From Costus lasius (lineage: Eukaryota > Streptophyta > Magnoliopsida > Zingiberales > Costaceae): DNA of 64,000 bases. The position numbers and the translations under genes are program-made. The stretch lies in NCBI GenBank assembly GCA_027563935.2, contig CM050447.1, positions 17,190,001 to 17,254,000 on the forward strand, written 5' to 3'. Within the stretch, counting starts at the first letter, position 1; every line of letters begins with the position of its first letter. Shown piece by piece: positions 36,558 through 49,979 of the stretch. The notes below the pieces were generated by a model that was not told the origin of the DNA, ran no database searches, and worked only from the letters and a program-made list of their open reading frames with translations.

Positions 36558-37058
36558 ATGGAGCGAGACATGCAGCAGCTGATATCCAAATCCCTTCTCA
36601 CCCGCCGGAACCTAGACGCGCATCGCGATCGCCACCGCTACACCAGCCTCCGCGACGTCATGCTCCGTCACCGCCTCCACCCCGCCTTCCGCTCCTCGCG
36701 CCGCCACGCGCTGTGGATGTGGGTGCCGGCCGCGGCGCAGCATTACTACCACGGCGGCGCTCCCCTGCGGGAGTTCGACGCGTCGGCGATCGGCATCCGG
36801 AACCATCTCGTCAAGCACGCGGCGTCGGCGTACCTGCAGACGGCGAACATTGCGGCCGCCAGCGCCGAGGGGCAGGATTGCATCACGCAGATGTGGTGGC
36901 GGCTGCGGCAGCGGCGGCCGAGCTGGCGCGGGTGCATGGGGGACCCGTTCGAGCAGTGCATCGGGTTTGTGGCGCGGTCGGTGAGCCGCGTGCTGACCTG
37001 CGTGGTGGGGCACCTAGGTATGGTTTGTGCATTGGATCGGAGGACATCCATGGCCTAA
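36558..37058 (+). CDS. Unrecognised GC-rich protein, about 166 residues
   Basis: A long open frame with strong codon-position GC bias. I chose ATG 36558 (MERDMQQLISKSLLTRRNL) because the GC-rich coding composition begins there. The frame extends upstream to 36510 only through AT-rich sequence. The product is Arg- and His-rich at the start (HRDRHRYTSLRDVMLRHRLHP), then has SSRRHALWMWVPAAAQHYY. Further on come EFDASAIGIRNHLVKHAASAYLQ and a Trp/Arg-rich segment (MWWRLRQRRPSWRGCMGDPF) before CIGFVARSVSRVL. No known domain, signal peptide or clear membrane helix was recognised. A donor-like CACCTAG|GTATGG at 37012-37023 means the last 14 residues may be intron read-through. Function is unknown. 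Confidence 0.55.
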   Translation: MERDMQQLISKSLLTRRNLDAHRDRHRYTSLRDVMLRHRLHPAFRSSRRHALWMWVPAAAQHYYHGGAPLREFDASAIGIRNHLVKHAASAYLQTANIAAASAEGQDCITQMWWRLRQRRPSWRGCMGDPFEQCIGFVARSVSRVLTCVVGHLGMVCALDRRTSMA

Positions 37059-38487
37059 TTGTCTAATGTTGATTACCAATGCAATCTGTTCCTTTCCTGC
37101 ATTAATTGTCGATGTAATTTTATGGTGAAAATTTTTAAGATTGTAAGCTGCACTGCCTTGGTTATTTCAAATATGGTCAATTAAACATTTTTGGGTGCAA
37201 CTTAATCATTACTCAGTGGTTATGAGTTAATTAACTAGAACATGGTCAAAATTTTTAGAGAGACCCTCTCTTTAACTATTTTAAGAAAATCAAACGACAC
37301 CATTGGATCACTTGCAATTTTTGAATCAAACAGACAGCTTTTGGATCGAAATAGATAGCGCAAAACATGATAGCATCCTGCCAATATGTAACTACTTAAT
37401 TGGAGATGAAGCTTCATGCAAACTTACTAATTAATAACTCCATGCACGAACTTGAAGGTTATAATTAGATGAAAAATCTAGCTAGTGGCATGCAAAATCT
37501 AAGACAATGTCGCGGCAAGTGGTGAGAAGTTGATGTGCCGTCAATGTTGTGACTCAAGTCAAACCTCCGCTTCTTAATTAACAGGCACTTATTACAAACA
37601 GTAGCTTGACTTGCAAGGCCAAAGTCAATTACAAAACCCAAATTCTTGTTCGAGACAATTTTTTAGCATCTAAATGCTCTATCTTACATTAGTCAATTTA
37701 ACATACAATCTGTTAGTGTGATATATAATTATTAGGAAATTTGTGTGTTTTCTTGAAGTCTACGTTATAGATGAATGAATCAACCATCTATTCAAGTCTT
37801 TAGGTGACACAACTGGAGGATGAAGAAAGATTTTAAGAATTTTGTATAGCTAAGAGCCTAAGATGTAGATGTGCATCATGGTCAACCACGAATGGGTAAT
37901 TATTGAAAAAAAAAAAATCTTATTGTTCAATTGAGGCAAATGCTCTTGAGATGAATTTAAGCTATTACAGGAAGATTTAGCCCTATCTAGATATTGGGGT
38001 ATCTATACTGCTACTCTATATATATCCGTAATTGCCGGTCTAATCATAAAATTCAATAGATATTATCATTTTAAAGAAGCCCCCGTTACCATTGGCGAAG
38101 TCATGCCTTATTGACTTGTTCCAGCTGCTTACTGATCCATTTTTTGTTTAGTCCATACAATCGACTTCTCTGTACTTGCACGTCTTCTTTTTAAAGTAAA
38201 GATTATAATAATAAGCAGGATTTCTCCGTAGTTGCTCGACTCCATGCATTTAACAAGAATAAGAATTGTGCAACTAGAATAAAAGTCAACGCTCCAATTC
38301 CTTCACATGTTACTGGTTTTTCATGGAAGTTCAAGAGTCAACTATTTGGAGGATGAGGTCTTCTCGAGTAAGCCATAAATGGGGAGAGATTCGGAGCACG
38401 CAGATATGCATATTTGGCTTGAATAGATTCAAGAATTTGCGGGGGACAACAGATCAGTAAGGTTTCAAGGTTTTCGAGTCCACTAAG
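37059..38487. other. Intergenic AT-rich region
   Basis: No gene or bounded repeat is recognised. The 38340-38487 part directly upstream of the next ATG is probably leader; an in-frame TAA at 38458-38460 closes the frame there. Confidence 0.5.
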
Positions 38488-39475
38488 ATGGCGATGTTTC
38501 TGCTTCCAAGCATGAAGAGGAAAGACTCTGAGATTGTCTTCGATAGCCAACCTGATTTTTCACCCTTCTCTCAAACTAAAAAGATCAAGATAAGCATGGT
38601 AACTCTTATTTTCCCTAGCTGACTTTGGTTGATTCTCTTTCTTGATACGTTTAGAACAATACTTGGTAAATGTTCTTTTTTACTATTAACTCTTTTCTTA
38701 TGTGAGTTTCTTATGATTTATGGATCCCTTCATGCATGCTAATTAGGAGAGCATACAAGAAAGGGGTTGTTTTGTCTTCAGGTCTTATGATTAGAACTAT
38801 GAACTGAAACCGTAACAAATGAAGAAAAAGGAAAACAAAAAAATTGTTTATAGAAATTAGAATGATGAAAAATCAAGTTTTGCACTACCAGTTAGCCGAG
38901 TTCATTGTTTGATGTTTAACACTTGCAAGGATGGTGTGCTGCCACTGATCCTCCTTGAAGAACAGCCAACGACTTCCCCTGTGTCTGAATCACAGATGCT
39001 GAAAGAAGTAATGATGTACGATCCACCAAAGGGACTGCCGTCAGGTAGGCTGTACTAAGTTATAGTACTTTCAGTGATTATGTCCAATTAACAAGTAACT
39101 GAAAATCCAGAGGCCCCAGACCATCAAATGGCTGTAGTTGTCGATATGATAATTGATCCTAAATTAACTGGATCAAGTGACTTAACCATTCACACAAGAC
39201 AAGAGAGTATAGAGGAGCCCATGGATGTAGAAGATGAAACTGGAGGTGAAGGTACTCAACAAGTAGAGCAAGAGGAGTACTGGATGCCAGCACAGATCCA
39301 GCAAGGCGTGTCAGCTCCTATGATATGGACAGGTTTGTCAAATATATATATGTGTATATATGGATGAAGGAAGTTGTCCCTAATTTGCATAAATTGTTCA
39401 ACTGAAATGATTCAGATAGATGTTGGTCATTTACTATTTCTTTTCTTGCTGTGAATTGTGACAGGATTCTTTTGA
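38488..39475 (+). CDS. Small uncharacterised plant protein, four exons, 152 residues
   Basis: Exons 38488-38598, 38930-39044, 39111-39332 and 39465-39475 join in frame (phases 0, 1 and 1) with GT/AG borders. Exon 1 begins MAMFLLPSMKRKDSE and has SQPDFSPFSQTKKIK. Exon 2 reads DGVLPLILLEEQPTTSPV then SESQMLKEVMMYDPPKG. Exon 3 carries VVVDMIIDPKL, then acidic PMDVEDETGGEG and YWMPAQIQQGVSAPMIWT. The last exon adds only GFF before the stop. The basic KRK start, LEEQP..SPV..SQ block and C-terminal pattern ending P.MWx recall a small family of uncharacterised angiosperm proteins, from memory and not verified. No catalytic or membrane motif was seen. A shorter start at the second MKRK is possible. 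Confidence 0.65.
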
Positions 39476-40905
39476 GGAGCAACCAATTAGCTAGATCAAA
39501 GGAGTTGTGTGCAGTCTTAGATACAAAGCATAGCAGTTATATGTGATCCACTGCTTGACAAACAATTGGAGCAGGGATTTATTGCTCTGGAGAAGAAAGG
39601 ATCTGCAACTTATCGACCGCTTGCAGCTATAACTGTTGTTAATACCTAAACAATACGTTTATGTCAGCATTTAAGTTTTATGTTTAGAAAAAAAAAATTA
39701 GCTCCGTGTTCCAATTTTTAAGTCGCTCTGCTCTGTTTGATTAAATAATAGAAACCAAATTTTTGTTTATTGTTTATTTAATTTATATGTATATTTTCAT
39801 TATATTGTTAGTTTCATTAAAATAGTAATGAGTTCTAACACTTTATTGACTCTTGAACTTTGTTTTAAAAAATATATATTGTGTTTATTAAAACTTCTTT
39901 TTTTGTGTTTATTAAAACTTGACAGAATTGGTTTAAAACGAAGTGGCCCAAACCCAATCGAAATTATTATTTGATTTCGTTTTTATTCTATTTTGAACAA
40001 AGTTAATTTAAGTTCAACCGCAAATTTCCATGCAAAATAACATATTTTTTATGAATGGAATGGATACGTAACATATTATCGCAAAATGGAACTTAATGAA
40101 ATATTTCTCACACGCAAATTATAGAGGCCACAGGAAAATTTACCCCTTCAATTGCAGGTCCGAGAGGATTACGGCTAAAAAGCTTCAATTTCGGCAGAAA
40201 CCTAGAGCACTCTAAAACGGAACGGTCTTGCCTTTGACGTCCAGTGAGTAATGAAATTAAACTGTCGCCAAATCAAAACGTCGAAAATTTGTAGCTAATC
40301 CATTCCTGCGTGGTTCGCTTTCCTTTCTAATGAACTTGAACTTCGCTTCAAGAGAAGAGCGTCTGACCGCAAAATTTGCTCAATCATAACTATATAGAAG
40401 CATTATCTACTCTCCGATTGCCGTATCACAACTGCAATCAATGCAGATTAACATACAGTTCTTGATTTGGAAAATACAGCATAACATCTCACAGATCTTT
40501 CTGTTATCCAATGAAGATTACATGCTACCAGTGTAGGAAGTCTTAAACACTGAAAAATCATAACAAACAAGAACAAGAACTATGCGAAAAAAAATGTATA
40601 GAGACACCATCAAAGTAGTGCAGAGACAACTAAATCTAGTGGCATACAAATCGTACCAAGCGAATAATGTATCATTCTATACCACTACAAATGCCTGGTT
40701 CTCGGTGTAACAAGGAACTGGGTGACGGCATCCCTTGGGAACCCAGAAAGTTCTCTTGATGATGGTCCTTTCAGCGACAAATCTTACACGAAGTTAAAAA
40801 ATTCGAAATAACACAAGATTCCAAAAGGATAAAACAAGAGAAGTTCAATTTGCCTTCGCGACATGAGCCATCAACCTGCAAATGACTGCACAAGGTCATA
40901 GGTCA
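39476..40905. other. Convergent 3' flanks of the small gene and RPN2
   Basis: The + strand gene ends at 39475 and the - strand RPN2 at 40906, so this interval contains both 3' UTRs and a short spacer. No other feature was recognised. Confidence 0.55.
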
Positions 40906-43900
40906 TCACCCACTATATTCAAAAGGTTGTGGGGGTTGAGGCTCCTCATCTACTGCCATTGCTGAAGAACCTGATCCCTGTTGTCCCGTCGTAGCCGCTC
41001 CTGCTGCCCCCGGATTAGGTGGTGATGTTGTTGGTGCGTCTGAGAGAGCAAGGACCTCGGCTTCATTTGGCTGAAGATCCTTCAAAAGCACGAAGCCGGA
41101 GGGGGATAACTTAACAGGAACATATCTACTTCCCTCCAAAAATCTTATGTACTTTTCTTGTGCAGGAACAACCCTTGCTGGATTCGTTAAAATCTCATAA
41201 GACGGTTCAGGCTCCACTTTCTTTTCCGCGACAGTATCCACCTAAAGAGAGAACATGATCAGCTTAATCCAAAGATCATAGTGTACTCATGCCACCCCAA
41301 AAAAACCTCAATGTTCCTAACCCTGAAGTCTACTCCTACTGTTGACGTTAAGCAAAGATTCTGCTCTGCACACTACCAAGGCCTACACTACCCAACAAAG
41401 CATCAAAAACTACTCGTTATATCTGGATGAAAATCAACGGATATTTGGATTCGTCGCATCAGATATTTGCATGGAAAAGAACTCTAAAAAACCAACTGTT
41501 CATAAATTGGATACTGTCAAATGTATCCTTGATTGTGATTTGAGCTTAGAGTTGAGGAAAAAAAACAACTCAATTATCTATACCACTGGAACTATGGTTT
41601 TAAAGCTACTATTATACCAGTCCAATGTCAAACGTATCAACAACATATATTACGAGTCAGTACTGATCTAAATATAGGATGGAATTGGTGCAAACAACCT
41701 GGTAAATGTGGTATGGGAAGAATTTTAGAACCCTAATTGAAACCAATCAATAAAATAGCATGCACTAATTGAAATAGTAATCACAAAACAATTTACCTGC
41801 ATTGCATCCGAATCCTTCTCAGAAGATTTAGCTGCCTTTGCAGAAATTGAAGAACTGGTAGCATCATCACTTGGTGGCTTCTCTGAAACTTTATGCTCAG
41901 CATCTTTTTTAGCTCTAGACTTCGCTTTTGCAGCTGTTGATAAAACAGCTGTGGGCATCTTGACAGCTGAAGTCGATGTGGGAGGTGTGGTTGGACGAGG
42001 ATACTCAAACAGAGAAGGTTTCGCATTTGATAAGAAGTCAAACTTTGGAACTTTCAGGTCATAATTAAGGCCAATAAAGGCAGTAGGAGAGAAAGCAAGG
42101 CTTATGAAATAGAGTAGCGGATACCAATACCAAAACTGGCTAAAAACTGCAAGCCCAACGACAGCAGTTATTTTATCGTGTTTACTTCTAGATAACAGTT
42201 TAATAGTTACATTCCGTCCACCAGCATCAAGTATTCCAGAAGCCAATATAGCGCCCATCTTGCTCATTGTATCTTCATGTTTATCAAGAATTATTTTCTC
42301 CAGTTGTCGCCTATGAAAATCAAACAAGTAAATAAAGGGAAGGCAATCAATAGATAGTTCATACCATGACTAAACTGAGTGCAAAAAGGCACCTGAATGT
42401 TCCAACACGAGAATCGCATGACTCATTTGTCTGGATCATGACCATGGCCATAGCTATAAGAGCTCCTTGGCGAACAAAATCCACAACATCAGAAGTCAGA
42501 GGCTCCAGCAAAGAAATAGCATCGCTCAAACCAGTACCAGCACATGAGATGCCAACGGCTAGAGCCGCACCATAACGAACATGTGGATTGTAAGACTCTG
42601 ATAGCAGAGAAACGATTCTTGGGGTCTGCAAGAATCTCAGATAGGTCACACTTGTAATTATGGCCGTGAAAGAAACGTTTCATTTAGAAAGCACTCACTA
42701 TTGATTCTTTGGTATCAATTTTGCACAAGGCATAACCAAATGACGCCACCAAGACCAAGTATCAAGGGGAGAAGATAAATACAAAGGTGATTTTCAAAGA
42801 TAAACAAGCTATGTAACGAAAAACAAACATATTACAATCAGGTACAGGCTACTAAATCTCAAGAACCTGTACAGGTCTAATTAAAATATAGTGTTGTGCA
42901 TCATACTTCTGATATCTTCATGTTCAAGATATCTTGAGAATAATACATTGGCATAAAAAAATTAAAGATAACTAACCTGCTCAGGTTCAGAATATAACAC
43001 GAATCCAAGGGCTAGAACTGCTGTCCTCCGCACATCATCGCTTACGTCTGATACAGCAAAGTGAAGCAATTGATGAATGGCCTTGTTATTTGCTGTCCCC
43101 CTATAAGCTAAAGCTAAAGCGTACATGCCACCATAACGAAGTATAGGATCTTGATCTCTTGTCATTTGTTCTATCAAAGTATCAGCTTCTTCTTCCCTCC
43201 CATAAACTGTCAAAGCAATTCCCAAAGATAATCCTCTGTCGAATAAAATACACACAAAAACAAGTTGCAAGTAGTTAGCTTGTTGAAATATAGTGGAAGG
43301 ATGAACACGTTAGTGAACACTGGGCAGAGAGAAATATATTTCTGAATCAAAGATGCACGTTCAAATTAATCAAGTACTTGCTATTAACAAACAAAGATGA
43401 AGAAATCTAGGATGATTACTAGTGATACTACGGACTGCATGTTTTAAACAAATATGTAAAGTCAAATATACCGAATAATCTTCTCATGTTGTGTATCATG
43501 TGCATATGCAAGCATCTCGCTTGCCTTCTCACTTGCAGTCCCAACCATAAGTAGCCCCATGCTGATGCCAGCAGCTTCGCCAGCAACGGCACTATCTGTG
43601 TAGAGTACATTTTTGACATCCTCATATATTTCCTCATCTGCTGTTCCTAAAGCTGCCAATCCAAGACCCAAGCATGCCCCATGTTGTATAACCTGTACAG
43701 CGTATATCAATATATTAAATGTAACAGTTTAAAGAGCTTAGCCGAGTGAATCAAACATTATGTTTCAGTGTATGAAAAAAGGACAAGCACCTCAGCATTA
43801 GTATTCCGTAGGCTTTCACGAAGAAATTGTTTAATTCCTTCACCATGATTGGCATGAATTAATCCTAAGGCATAAAGTGCCCCACCTTCTGAATAAGGAC

Positions 43901-46900
43901 TGCCACCCCCAACAGCACCACTTTGAGGCAAATAAGGTGCCATCAAGGACCTGCCTTGCTGCAGATGGCCTCTGTGGATGACTCCTAGCCCAGCGGTAGC
44001 ACTGAACTTAGCCCAGTTCGTAGCTCTACTAAGCCATTCCTGCACAAGTAATAGAAAGCGTTATGAAAAAAATGTTTGAAACAATATGCAGAGGTATACA
44101 AACATAACTAGCCAAGATTAGTACACGCATGCTGATATTTAAGGAGAAACAACTTAGAACTAGTAAAGTGGATCAAGCACAACAGGGACTTCAAATTACA
44201 AATTGTTAGTTCATAGTCCTACCAGATTTTCTCTAAGAAAAGTATCAACAGTTGTTCCAGCATGCATCATTGCATTGGCACATATAGTCGCGCTGTGGCA
44301 GACACTGTTTCTCATTTCCACCGACTGCTTTATAGTCTTCAGAATCAAGAGGTCCGACCTATTGTTACAAAAATAATAATAATAATAAATTGAATATGTC
44401 ACGTAGGAATTTTAGCTAAAGCCACATGGGGCACATAAAGCCTTGTAAATGATAAAAGCTATTACGCATTACTTGTTGTGACTGTATAAGAATTGTAGAG
44501 TCAACTGAATTGATGTTTCTCCTGATAAAATTCCCTTTATCTTCGAAAGCCTCTCATTGTAAGTAGTGTCTGCTTGATTGATATTCTGTGCAGTCCCATT
44601 TGCACCATTAGATTCTTCTGTCATGTGAATATCCTCAGATGCAGCAACTGAGTTATCTGCATTGGCATCCCCGTTCTGGGAATTTGGAGCTGAAGATAAC
44701 TGATCAGGGTTCGCATTATCAGTAGCTTGTGACTTTGAGCGAGACAAACGAGTTTTGACATTTAATAGAAAAGCTTGGTGCTCATTTTCCACAAGATCAA
44801 AAGCTATCTGAAATGCAAGAAGTGCATCCTCCTACACAGAAAAAAGTGGCAGAATAAAATGCCAGCATCAGACATATGCACAGAAGAGATAACAAAATAC
44901 CGTACCTTGTTTCCGGATAGTAGCTTCTCCAAAATGTTTGCAACAGTTACAGGTTCATTCAAAAACATGAGACACTGGCAGATGCTCAAATAATCAGGAG
45001 AAGGCAACCTTTGATATATCTTAACGAGCAAGCGTAGAACCTGAAATAGAAAAGACAACTACAATCAGGCAACTTTTCCCAAAAAAATCAATAGCATCGT
45101 AATCTGAAAAAGGCTAACATTTTTATATCATATTCATTAGAGTTTGTTTTCAGACAAGACTAATCTGTATATTCAGAAACAGAATTTTCCAGTTTTATTT
45201 GTATGCACGCAAATGTTTCTAATATGAATATAAGCGCATAGACACGAAGATAATAAATTATGCTGAAGACGTCAGCAAATCTAATGCCAAATTGATCAAG
45301 CAAAATGAAATGCCAGAACCTCAATCTATATGTTTGCACTAGTAGAATTAAGGATACAATCCTAGAGATCAAAGTCAAGCTATTGAATTTCAACCCCAAA
45401 AGCACAATTATGTAAGAGTGTACATATTTGCGTGTGTACCATATTCTAAGGTTTTAAGTACCGTTCATACCAATGTACCAGCCACAGTCAAACTCATACT
45501 AGCTGGTAAGGTCCAATGGCACTCGTTGGTATCAATAATATATATTATAAAATATAAAAATACATATGATATTAATCCGTCCTGGTACATGTACAAGGCC
45601 AGAACAGTACATACCACTTGGGCAATATAGACTGATGTTATAAACCTTGCCCTATCCAACTCATGTTTAACAACTTGAAGTGAGGTTAACAATATGCGCC
45701 TCAGCTGTTCCGAAATCCTTGAACTTAATACCAATTCATATAGCAGTAAGCACAACACGTTGATACTTCCACATTCTCAATTGTATTATACTATAGCTAT
45801 AAAATCTTCAACTTCCGCAGATCATTAGCTGGCTAATTTAGTCCTGACCTAAATGCTTTTACATTCAGGTATATTTTATGTTGACTTGATATAAATATCT
45901 CAAATCATGGTCTGCGCAATTTAAAAACATTGCAGAACATTTCAATGGTCCAGTTGGTGCCATATGTATGATTTTGACAAAGATAATGATGAGGCATAAT
46001 GACCGACATATCCTTTATCTTTCTACAAGCTATCTTAGCCTTCCCCTATGATGGTCATACACTCAGCAAACGAACTTTTTGTAATGGCAAGAAGTTATTA
46101 TAGATCAAATATTTTCTCCAAACGAATGGAAGTGTTTACAACGCGATGTCCATTTACCTCGAATTCGGTCATTGTACACCCTACATTGAAATGCTAAAGG
46201 TAAGGCAAGGCTTCAATGCCCATTTGGCAAGCTCCTGGGCATGTGCCCAAAGGAGAGAGACAAGAAAATTCAAGCATTGAAATTCAAAGAGGTAACTGTG
46301 TAGTGTGTAGTAGAGTTCAACGACATTGTTTATTTGAATGTACTAGATAATATAAATACATATCTTGCATAAAATGATTCAAATAAACACCTAGTCGGTG
46401 GTAAAAGTCTCACTTCAACCGCACAGCTAGTCTTTCTTGTTTATTGTATAATAAACATTGCAAACAGTTCTAGAAAGACTTACATTTATAACATTATGAG
46501 TTTTTGTACTACTATAGTTACAGGCTTGCAACTGCTGCATTGTGCAGTAGATGGAGGGCAATGAACTCTTCCGATAGTGGTGATGGTGCTTGACAATCTA
46601 TTCTAGTAATAGTAGCCTCCACTTCTCTATTACTCTTCCCACTATCCCTCTTGGTTTGTATTTGGTTTCTTGCTACAGTACAAGTTTCTTGTTCAATTAC
46701 ATAGAGGTAGAGCAATGTTATCTTTAACCTTAATCAGCTACTAAAGGCTATTTTCCTAGCCTTGTCATCCCATACAGCTATATAAAGATGATAGTTTAGG
46801 TTTTATTATATCATTTTTAGATGATAAAATAGTTTAAAGAATAAAACAACAGAAATTGTCAAATTGATGGCACCCCAAAAAAACTTCAAAAGGTAGAAAG

Positions 46901-49621
46901 AAGGAAATTAATTGAAAAAACACCTGGCTAAAGGATCCAAAAGATCTCACTCATGTCTTTTATAGAAAGACCACTTATGGTTGCATATTTCAAGCAAAGC
47001 TTTAAAACTCGCATTTATTGTAATCAAACAAGTTCTGCCACCTTCATTTTTCTTCCAAACCAGAAATGTGTTTCTAATATTAATGTAAAAAGTATTAAAA
47101 AAGATTAGTTTCCCCCTATATTTATCATATCAAAAGCAACTTAGAAATTGTTAATTCGCAAATAAGCTAAATATATAAAGCAACAAAAATCAGCATAGTT
47201 TTTTTTTCTTTTCCCTCCTACAAAAGGAAGGCAAATGGATCATTCAACAACGTAGACCAGAACATCAAGAGGGAACTAAGAATGCATTGGTATCTAATCA
47301 ATACCAAAAAATCATGATGGATAGTGTAACATGTTTCATGAAACATTTAATTTAGCGAAAGATATATATATATTATTTCTAAGAACTAAGGGGCTCATTT
47401 CATTCGAGTAGTGCCTAGTGCCGTTCTCCAGTGCCCAAACATGGGAATTTAACACCAAGGCACCTTAGGGCGCTTAGTGTCTTTGATAACACTAATTTCA
47501 TGTTAACCTAAAATCTCACTTGACATCCCGCTGTTACGATTATTTATAATTAGGTATGTTTGTTCTAATCTTAAGGCCTGACTTTATTTAGTGGTATCTC
47601 CCTGCGTACCACGGTAACTAAAGGGTGGTGGTTGATGCAGCGGTCAGCACAGTCCTTGAAACTTATGGTGTAGCCTTACGACTCATGAAGCAGAACATGA
47701 CTATTTAAAGCAGCCCCCTAGATGGGCAATGATGAAGGAGCTCAAATTCATTCACTGCCTTAACAAGCTCAGAGTTAAGGCAGCTCCAGTATGAAAATTC
47801 AGCATACCTAACTAAAAACTTGCATATAATAACAGGTTTGTCTTATATATGATGGTGAATTTTGTAAATTTCTGTCTATTGATAGCCAGATGGATAAAAG
47901 CTAAGCAGTCATATGCATGGCCATGTCATCCACGTTTGCCAACTACTAGAGTGTTGTTCAGATAGCCTCCTATTCAAAAGGAAATTTTAAAAAAAAATGC
48001 ATGTTCCTGCATTTTTGCCATGCAGAGAAGTGTAAATATCTAAAGAATAACACCATCTCAGCCGATGGGAAACCTTTGGATGGTTGACGTTCATAATATT
48101 GTAAGATTGAAGCCATTTCATATTTTTAGTTACTTCACCAACTCAATTGTCGAAAATTACAAATCATAGTATGATTTCAATGAAAAACATGCTTTCTTCA
48201 GCACATGAATGAGATCATCATAAAGCTAAATTCAAAGGGTATACTTACCTCACAACGATATTCTCTTTGATTAACAAAAGAATGGGACAGAGTGATGCAA
48301 TATGACAGGGCACCATGAACATTATCACTGTGAGTAATTGCTTCCTCAAGCTTATCCAATCTCCTGCATTCGATGGCCATTCCCATAGCTTGCTGATACT
48401 TACCATCCAAAATGCACCTGCATTAAGAAAAAAATATGCAGGCATGAATTACAAAGTAGAAAGACTCATCAAATATGCAATTATCCTCACGTACTTATCT
48501 AGCATTCTCTCCACTATAGCTTCCAACCTTGCATCCATCTTTGACTCCTCTTCACTTGATTTTGCTGCTTTAGATTTTAGGCTAGCATACTCATCCAGAG
48601 CTTTAGCTAAAAAACAACAAAAATATACATGAAATTTGACTACACTTGTAAGAGAAAACCAAGAAGTTTGAAGATGAACTTTACCTAAGAGAGTATGAGC
48701 ATAATCAGAGTCTTCTGATACATCAAACAAAGGTCCAGCACCAAGAGCATAAGACAAGGAGTCATTAAGTTCTCCAAGGTAGTAGAAGACCTACCCAGTA
48801 AAACCAAACAAGAACATCTCGCCTCAGGAGAAAAAGGAAATAATTGATCGCCAAAGTTAAGAGTCAAAAAGCACCAGCCATTTGGAACAAATAAATTAGT
48901 AAGATAAACTTGAAGAATAAGTTATCTATACATCACCTTGGATACTACCAAAGCAGCAAGTTGCCTCTGATCGAAATCCTCATCTTCATATAAACTTTCA
49001 CTGCAAAATATATGATTAACTCATGTTACTGTAAGCACATTTAGGCACCAAACAAGATGGGTCTTGGTAATCTACGCCATTTCGTCATCAGAATAATTTT
49101 TTCAAACGAGTTTGCGTAAGGTTCAAATCAAAAAATGATCAGTGTAAGCCAACAATTCAAACTCAAATTAAGTACAGAAATCATCTTCTCACTTCACAAT
49201 CCACAAAACAAAACCTAGTTCCAGGATCAACTCGTTGTGTAAGACAAAATCGAAATTTTAATAATCCCCGAAGCATCAAATATTGATCCGAACACTTGAA
49301 ATCTCTTCGATGTTCAAAATAAGAAAAAAAGATATGCAATTCATTCAAGAAAGGAGACATCTTAGCGGAACCTTAAAATCTCCAAGCCGTTCCAAAGCCC
49401 TAGGCCCAGAGCAAAAGAGGCGAGGGAAGAAATCAAGAAAAAACAGCAACAGAAGAGGAAGATTAGAGCGAGGGCGCTCACATGGTGGGTACGCTGGTGG
49501 AGATCTCGGGCCAGAATAGGTGGACAAGGGAGTTGAGTTTATCGAGAGCGTGAAGCTTCAGCGCCGGGTGCGGCTCATGGAGCATCGCGATTAGGCCACT
49601 CGCGGAGCTCACCACCGCCAT
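40906..49621 (-). CDS. RPN2: 26S proteasome non-ATPase regulatory subunit 1 (RPN2/PSMD1)
   Basis: Fourteen coding exons on the minus strand: 49621-49482, 49000-48937, 48790-48685, 48606-48495, 48417-48249, 45040-44906, 44831-44473, 44358-44223, 44039-43791, 43692-43472, 43235-42977, 42625-42393, 42310-41797 and 41241-40906. All phases agree and the product is 1,010 residues, close to the plant norm of about 1,000. It starts [14 protein letters not shown] and contains [39 protein letters not shown] and [20 protein letters not shown]. The proteasome/cyclosome repeats follow ([48 protein letters not shown]). RPN2 is a scaffold of the 19S base that positions the ATPase ring and ubiquitin receptors. 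The extreme end PPQPFEYSG keeps the PPxPFEY docking motif for the receptor RPN13. The Asn/Ser-rich insert in exon 7 is a variable linker. The gene looks intact and functional. Confidence 0.97.
45041..48248 (-). other. Large fifth intron of RPN2
   Basis: A 3.2-kb intron with no recognised exon. A segment at about 45420-45640, containing GTACCGTTCATACC and GGTACATGTACAAGGCC, has the look of a dispersed plant repeat. No inverted ends or target duplications could be fixed. Confidence 0.7.
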
Positions 49622-49976
49622 CGCCGCTTCTTTTCGTAGCCAAACGCCGCCCGTTCGGTCTTCGATCGCCGCTCAAAGGGAACAGGGGCAGAGGCACGAG
49701 AGCGTCTTTTTTTACTTGGAGACTCGGCAACCTAAACAGAACGCACTTAAAATGAAGGTAGGAGAGGTGGTGAAGTTTTATAAATGTACAACAGTTTACG
49801 CTAATTACAAAGAACCCCTTGTAGAAAGGCTAATTCAGGACGGCAGCCTGCTAATATTTTAGCAGATATTTGCACCATCCGAACTCAATGTATATGCTAC
49901 ACGAGTTAGGTTAGCCGATACCTATTTTACCCATATAAAATTTAGCCATTATTATAATTTTTATAGGATCAAATAC
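49622..49976 (-). promoter_or_regulatory. RPN2 5' UTR and promoter side
   Basis: A GC-rich leader (about 49622-49720) upstream of the RPN2 ATG gives way to AT-rich sequence. No clear TATA box stands out. The GC-rich leader fits a broadly expressed housekeeping promoter. Confidence 0.4.
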
Positions 49977-49979
49977 TTA

